Shown: piece by piece, positions 60,821 to 64,000 of the stretch | Layout: each line of letters opens with the position of its first letter | Numbering within the stretch: position 1 is the first letter of the stretch | DNA from: Ruegeria arenilitoris | Lineage (GTDB): Bacteria; Pseudomonadota; Alphaproteobacteria; Rhodobacterales; Rhodobacteraceae | Assembly (NCBI RefSeq): GCF_013032855.1 | Contig: NZ_WQDA01000001.1 | Location: 999,501-1,063,500 of the forward strand | DNA: 64,000 nt | Direction: 5' to 3' | Made by a program: the position numbers and the translations under genes | Notes under the pieces: generated by a model | The model's input: only the letters and a program-made list of their open reading frames with translations | Told to the model about the DNA's origin: nothing | Databases searched by the model: none

Positions 60821-61024
60821 ATGCGAATCTCACGAGTTTTCCTTGCGCTCGCAACCTGTGGCGGGTTGGCAGCCTGCGGTGATTCAACCGGGGAACAGGC
60901 GCTGCTTGGCGGCGGAGTCGGGGCTGTCGGGGCTGCGGTTCTCAGCGCGGACCCGATCCTTGGGGCTGCGGTCGGTGCGGCCGGCAACGTGCTGTATTGC
61001 AAGACGCAAAACAACTGTAACTGA
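60821..61024 (+). CDS. Glycine-zipper lipoprotein, 67 residues
   Basis: The protein has a lipobox (LATCGGLAACGDSTG, lipidated Cys near residue 19) and a glycine-zipper-like membrane segment (LLGGGVGAVGAAVLSADPILGAAVGAAGNVLYC). Such proteins sit in the outer membrane or bind it; the function is unknown. ATG 60821 follows a GGGG-CAG site. A rho-independent terminator follows before pccA. Confidence 0.75.
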   Translation: MRISRVFLALATCGGLAACGDSTGEQALLGGGVGAVGAAVLSADPILGAAVGAAGNVLYCKTQNNCN

Positions 61025-61069
61025 TACCGGTTTTCCGGGGCGCGCGCCGTCCCGGTCATCATTTGACGG

Positions 61070-61108
61070 AACGCCGTTGCGGGGCATCAGCCCGGCAACG
61101 GCGTTTTC
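61070..61108 (+). terminator. Rho-independent terminator before pccA
   Basis: ACGCCGTTGC pairs with GCAACGGCGT around GGGGCATCAGCCCG, followed by TTTTCGTTT. It isolates the lipoprotein transcript from pccA, which should then have its own promoter. Confidence 0.85.
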
Positions 61109-61141
61109 GTTTGTCCAGAACACAAAGACAGAGGACGTTCC

Positions 61142-63187
<2,046 letters not shown>

Positions 63188-63302
63188 CGCCCATGTGCGC
63201 TTGCCCGGAAAATGTGGGTTTCGCCCGTTTTGCCGCCATCTGCACCGTCGGTGCGGATGAGGCGGGCGTGGCAGACCCCTTGCGCCGGGCGGGTCTGGGT
63301 CG

Positions 63303-63749
63303 TCAGCGCCCCTCGCGTCGCTCGCGGACTTCGCGTTCGCGCAGGGGGGTCTTGTCGATGGACCGGCTGATCTCGCGCACGCTCCACGGCGTGGGCTTGC
63401 GCAGCTTCACCACACCGTCCTTGTCGACGAAGACCATAGCGAACCCACGCGGGCGCAGTTGCGTCCGGATCGGGGATCGCGCCGAAGGGTCGGTGTCGGT
63501 CAGCACGATGACATCCCGGTCACGCATCATGTCTTCGCCCTCCAGCAACATGTCGATCTGCTGCTGGAACCGGGGATCGGCTGGCGTATCGGCAAACACC
63601 ACTATGGGGCGGTGTGTCCACAGAAACTCGTTCAGATCGCTGTCTCCGGCTGGCCGGATATATGCGGTTTCATCCGGGGCCGCACCGTCGGCGGCGACGG
63701 CAGCCACAGGCAAAAAAGCTGACAAAACAAGGGCAAGCGTGCGGGTCAT
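63303..63749 (-). CDS. DUF4174 family exported protein
   Basis: This 148-residue protein has a signal peptide (MTRTLALVLSAFLPVAAVAA), then the DUF4174 pattern HRPIVVFADTPADPRFQQQIDML and MVFVDKDGVVKLRKPTPWSVREI, a thioredoxin-like fold without CxxC. The function is unknown. ATG 63749 has AGGAGA six bases upstream. It is convergent with pccA (115 bases) and divergent from the mutase gene. Confidence 0.87.
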   Translation of the reverse strand: MTRTLALVLSAFLPVAAVAADGAAPDETAYIRPAGDSDLNEFLWTHRPIVVFADTPADPRFQQQIDMLLEGEDMMRDRDVIVLTDTDPSARSPIRTQLRPRGFAMVFVDKDGVVKLRKPTPWSVREISRSIDKTPLREREVRERREGR

Positions 63750-63932
63750 GTGGTCTCCTGTTCCATTGAATATAGACCCAGTTGCCGCGAATGCGACCGG
63801 CGAAATGCGTGCGACGATCAAAAAATTGAATGATCGAACCTGCCGTGCGCCGGGTCGGCCCCTCCATATTCATACCCAGCCCCTCGGCGCGCCATTCGGG
63901 CCCGCGACGGGAACAGACAAGAGGATTACGCT

Positions 63933-64000
63933 ATGACCGATACGAAGGATTGGCGCGCCCTGGCCGAAAAAGAGTTGCGTGGGCGCCCTGTCGAAGACCT
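63933..64000 (+). CDS. Methylmalonyl-CoA mutase (N-terminus only)
   Basis: The first 22 codons (MTDTKDWRALAEKELRGR, then PVEDL) match the start of methylmalonyl-CoA mutase large subunits in roseobacters, and the position after pccB/pccA fits the methylmalonyl-CoA pathway. A GAGG site precedes ATG 63933. The gene continues past the window edge, so the catalytic and B12 domains are not seen. Confidence 0.8.
   Translation, partial: MTDTKDWRALAEKELRGRPVED

Overview
The window reads as chromosomal core and near-core DNA of a marine alphaproteobacterium of the Roseobacter group (Rhodobacteraceae), most like Ruegeria. The supports are the GC-rich coding style with long antisense shadow frames, small families typical of Rhodobacterales, an ScfR/PccR-type regulator next to propionyl-CoA carboxylase genes, and a betI-betC-betA choline-sulfate cluster. 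This assignment comes from protein recognition, not from a database search. I see no phage, insertion sequence, CRISPR array, rRNA or tRNA gene.

Layout. 1-7.9 kb (minus strand): a dipeptide-type ABC importer (ATPase cut by the window edge, two permeases, Tat-exported binding protein), a CocE/NonD hydrolase, a glycerate-kinase-type protein and dtd. 7.9-14.5 kb (minus): a nitroreductase and a tight seven-gene cluster: a 29-residue membrane peptide, XpaC-like, TelA, a DUF2927 lipoprotein, an SPFH-GYF protein, a CPCC protein and a zinc-ribbon membrane protein. A 28-bp dyad lies directly upstream. 14.5-26 kb: RluB-type pseudouridine synthase, tadA, a metal-ligand-less M24 protein coupled to an UPF0173 hydrolase, a ceramidase-like membrane protein, a methyltransferase, gatC-gatA, an Excalibur-type lipoprotein overlapping an AmpD-like amidase, the RNase P RNA, and a GYD/DUF2182/DUF1326 operon. 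26-40 kb: rpmG, a Bax-inhibitor-like membrane protein, DUF1127 and LysR genes, quinone oxidoreductase, an XRE regulator, hisN-like phosphatase, 8-oxoguanine and guanine deaminases, mgtE, formate-tetrahydrofolate-related cyclo-ligase, a YmdB-type phosphoesterase, and an SLC13 permease. 40-50 kb: META-domain protein, flavoprotein dehydrogenase, bile-acid-type symporter, glutamine amidotransferase, a second SLC13 permease, yebC, MFS permease, an argP/lysE-type pair and a DMT permease. 50.6-54.5 kb: betI, betC, betA. 54.6-64 kb: YdcH, pccR, a Bcr/CflA exporter, pccB, four small genes or hairpins, pccA, DUF4174, and the first 22 codons of methylmalonyl-CoA mutase.

How it fits together. The right end is the propionyl-CoA to succinyl-CoA route (PccB, PccA, methylmalonyl-CoA mutase) with its regulator; TTTGCAAA elements lie upstream of both pccR and pccB. 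The bet genes convert choline-O-sulfate to choline and on toward betaine aldehyde; no betaine aldehyde dehydrogenase gene is in the window. A BetI-like dyad in front of betI recurs, at almost the same distance from the start codon, before the ABC importer binding protein gene, so that importer may belong to the same regulon (inference). The most interesting accessory-like unit is the seven-gene XpaC/TelA/SPFH cluster, which I read as a membrane-stress module of incompletely known function.
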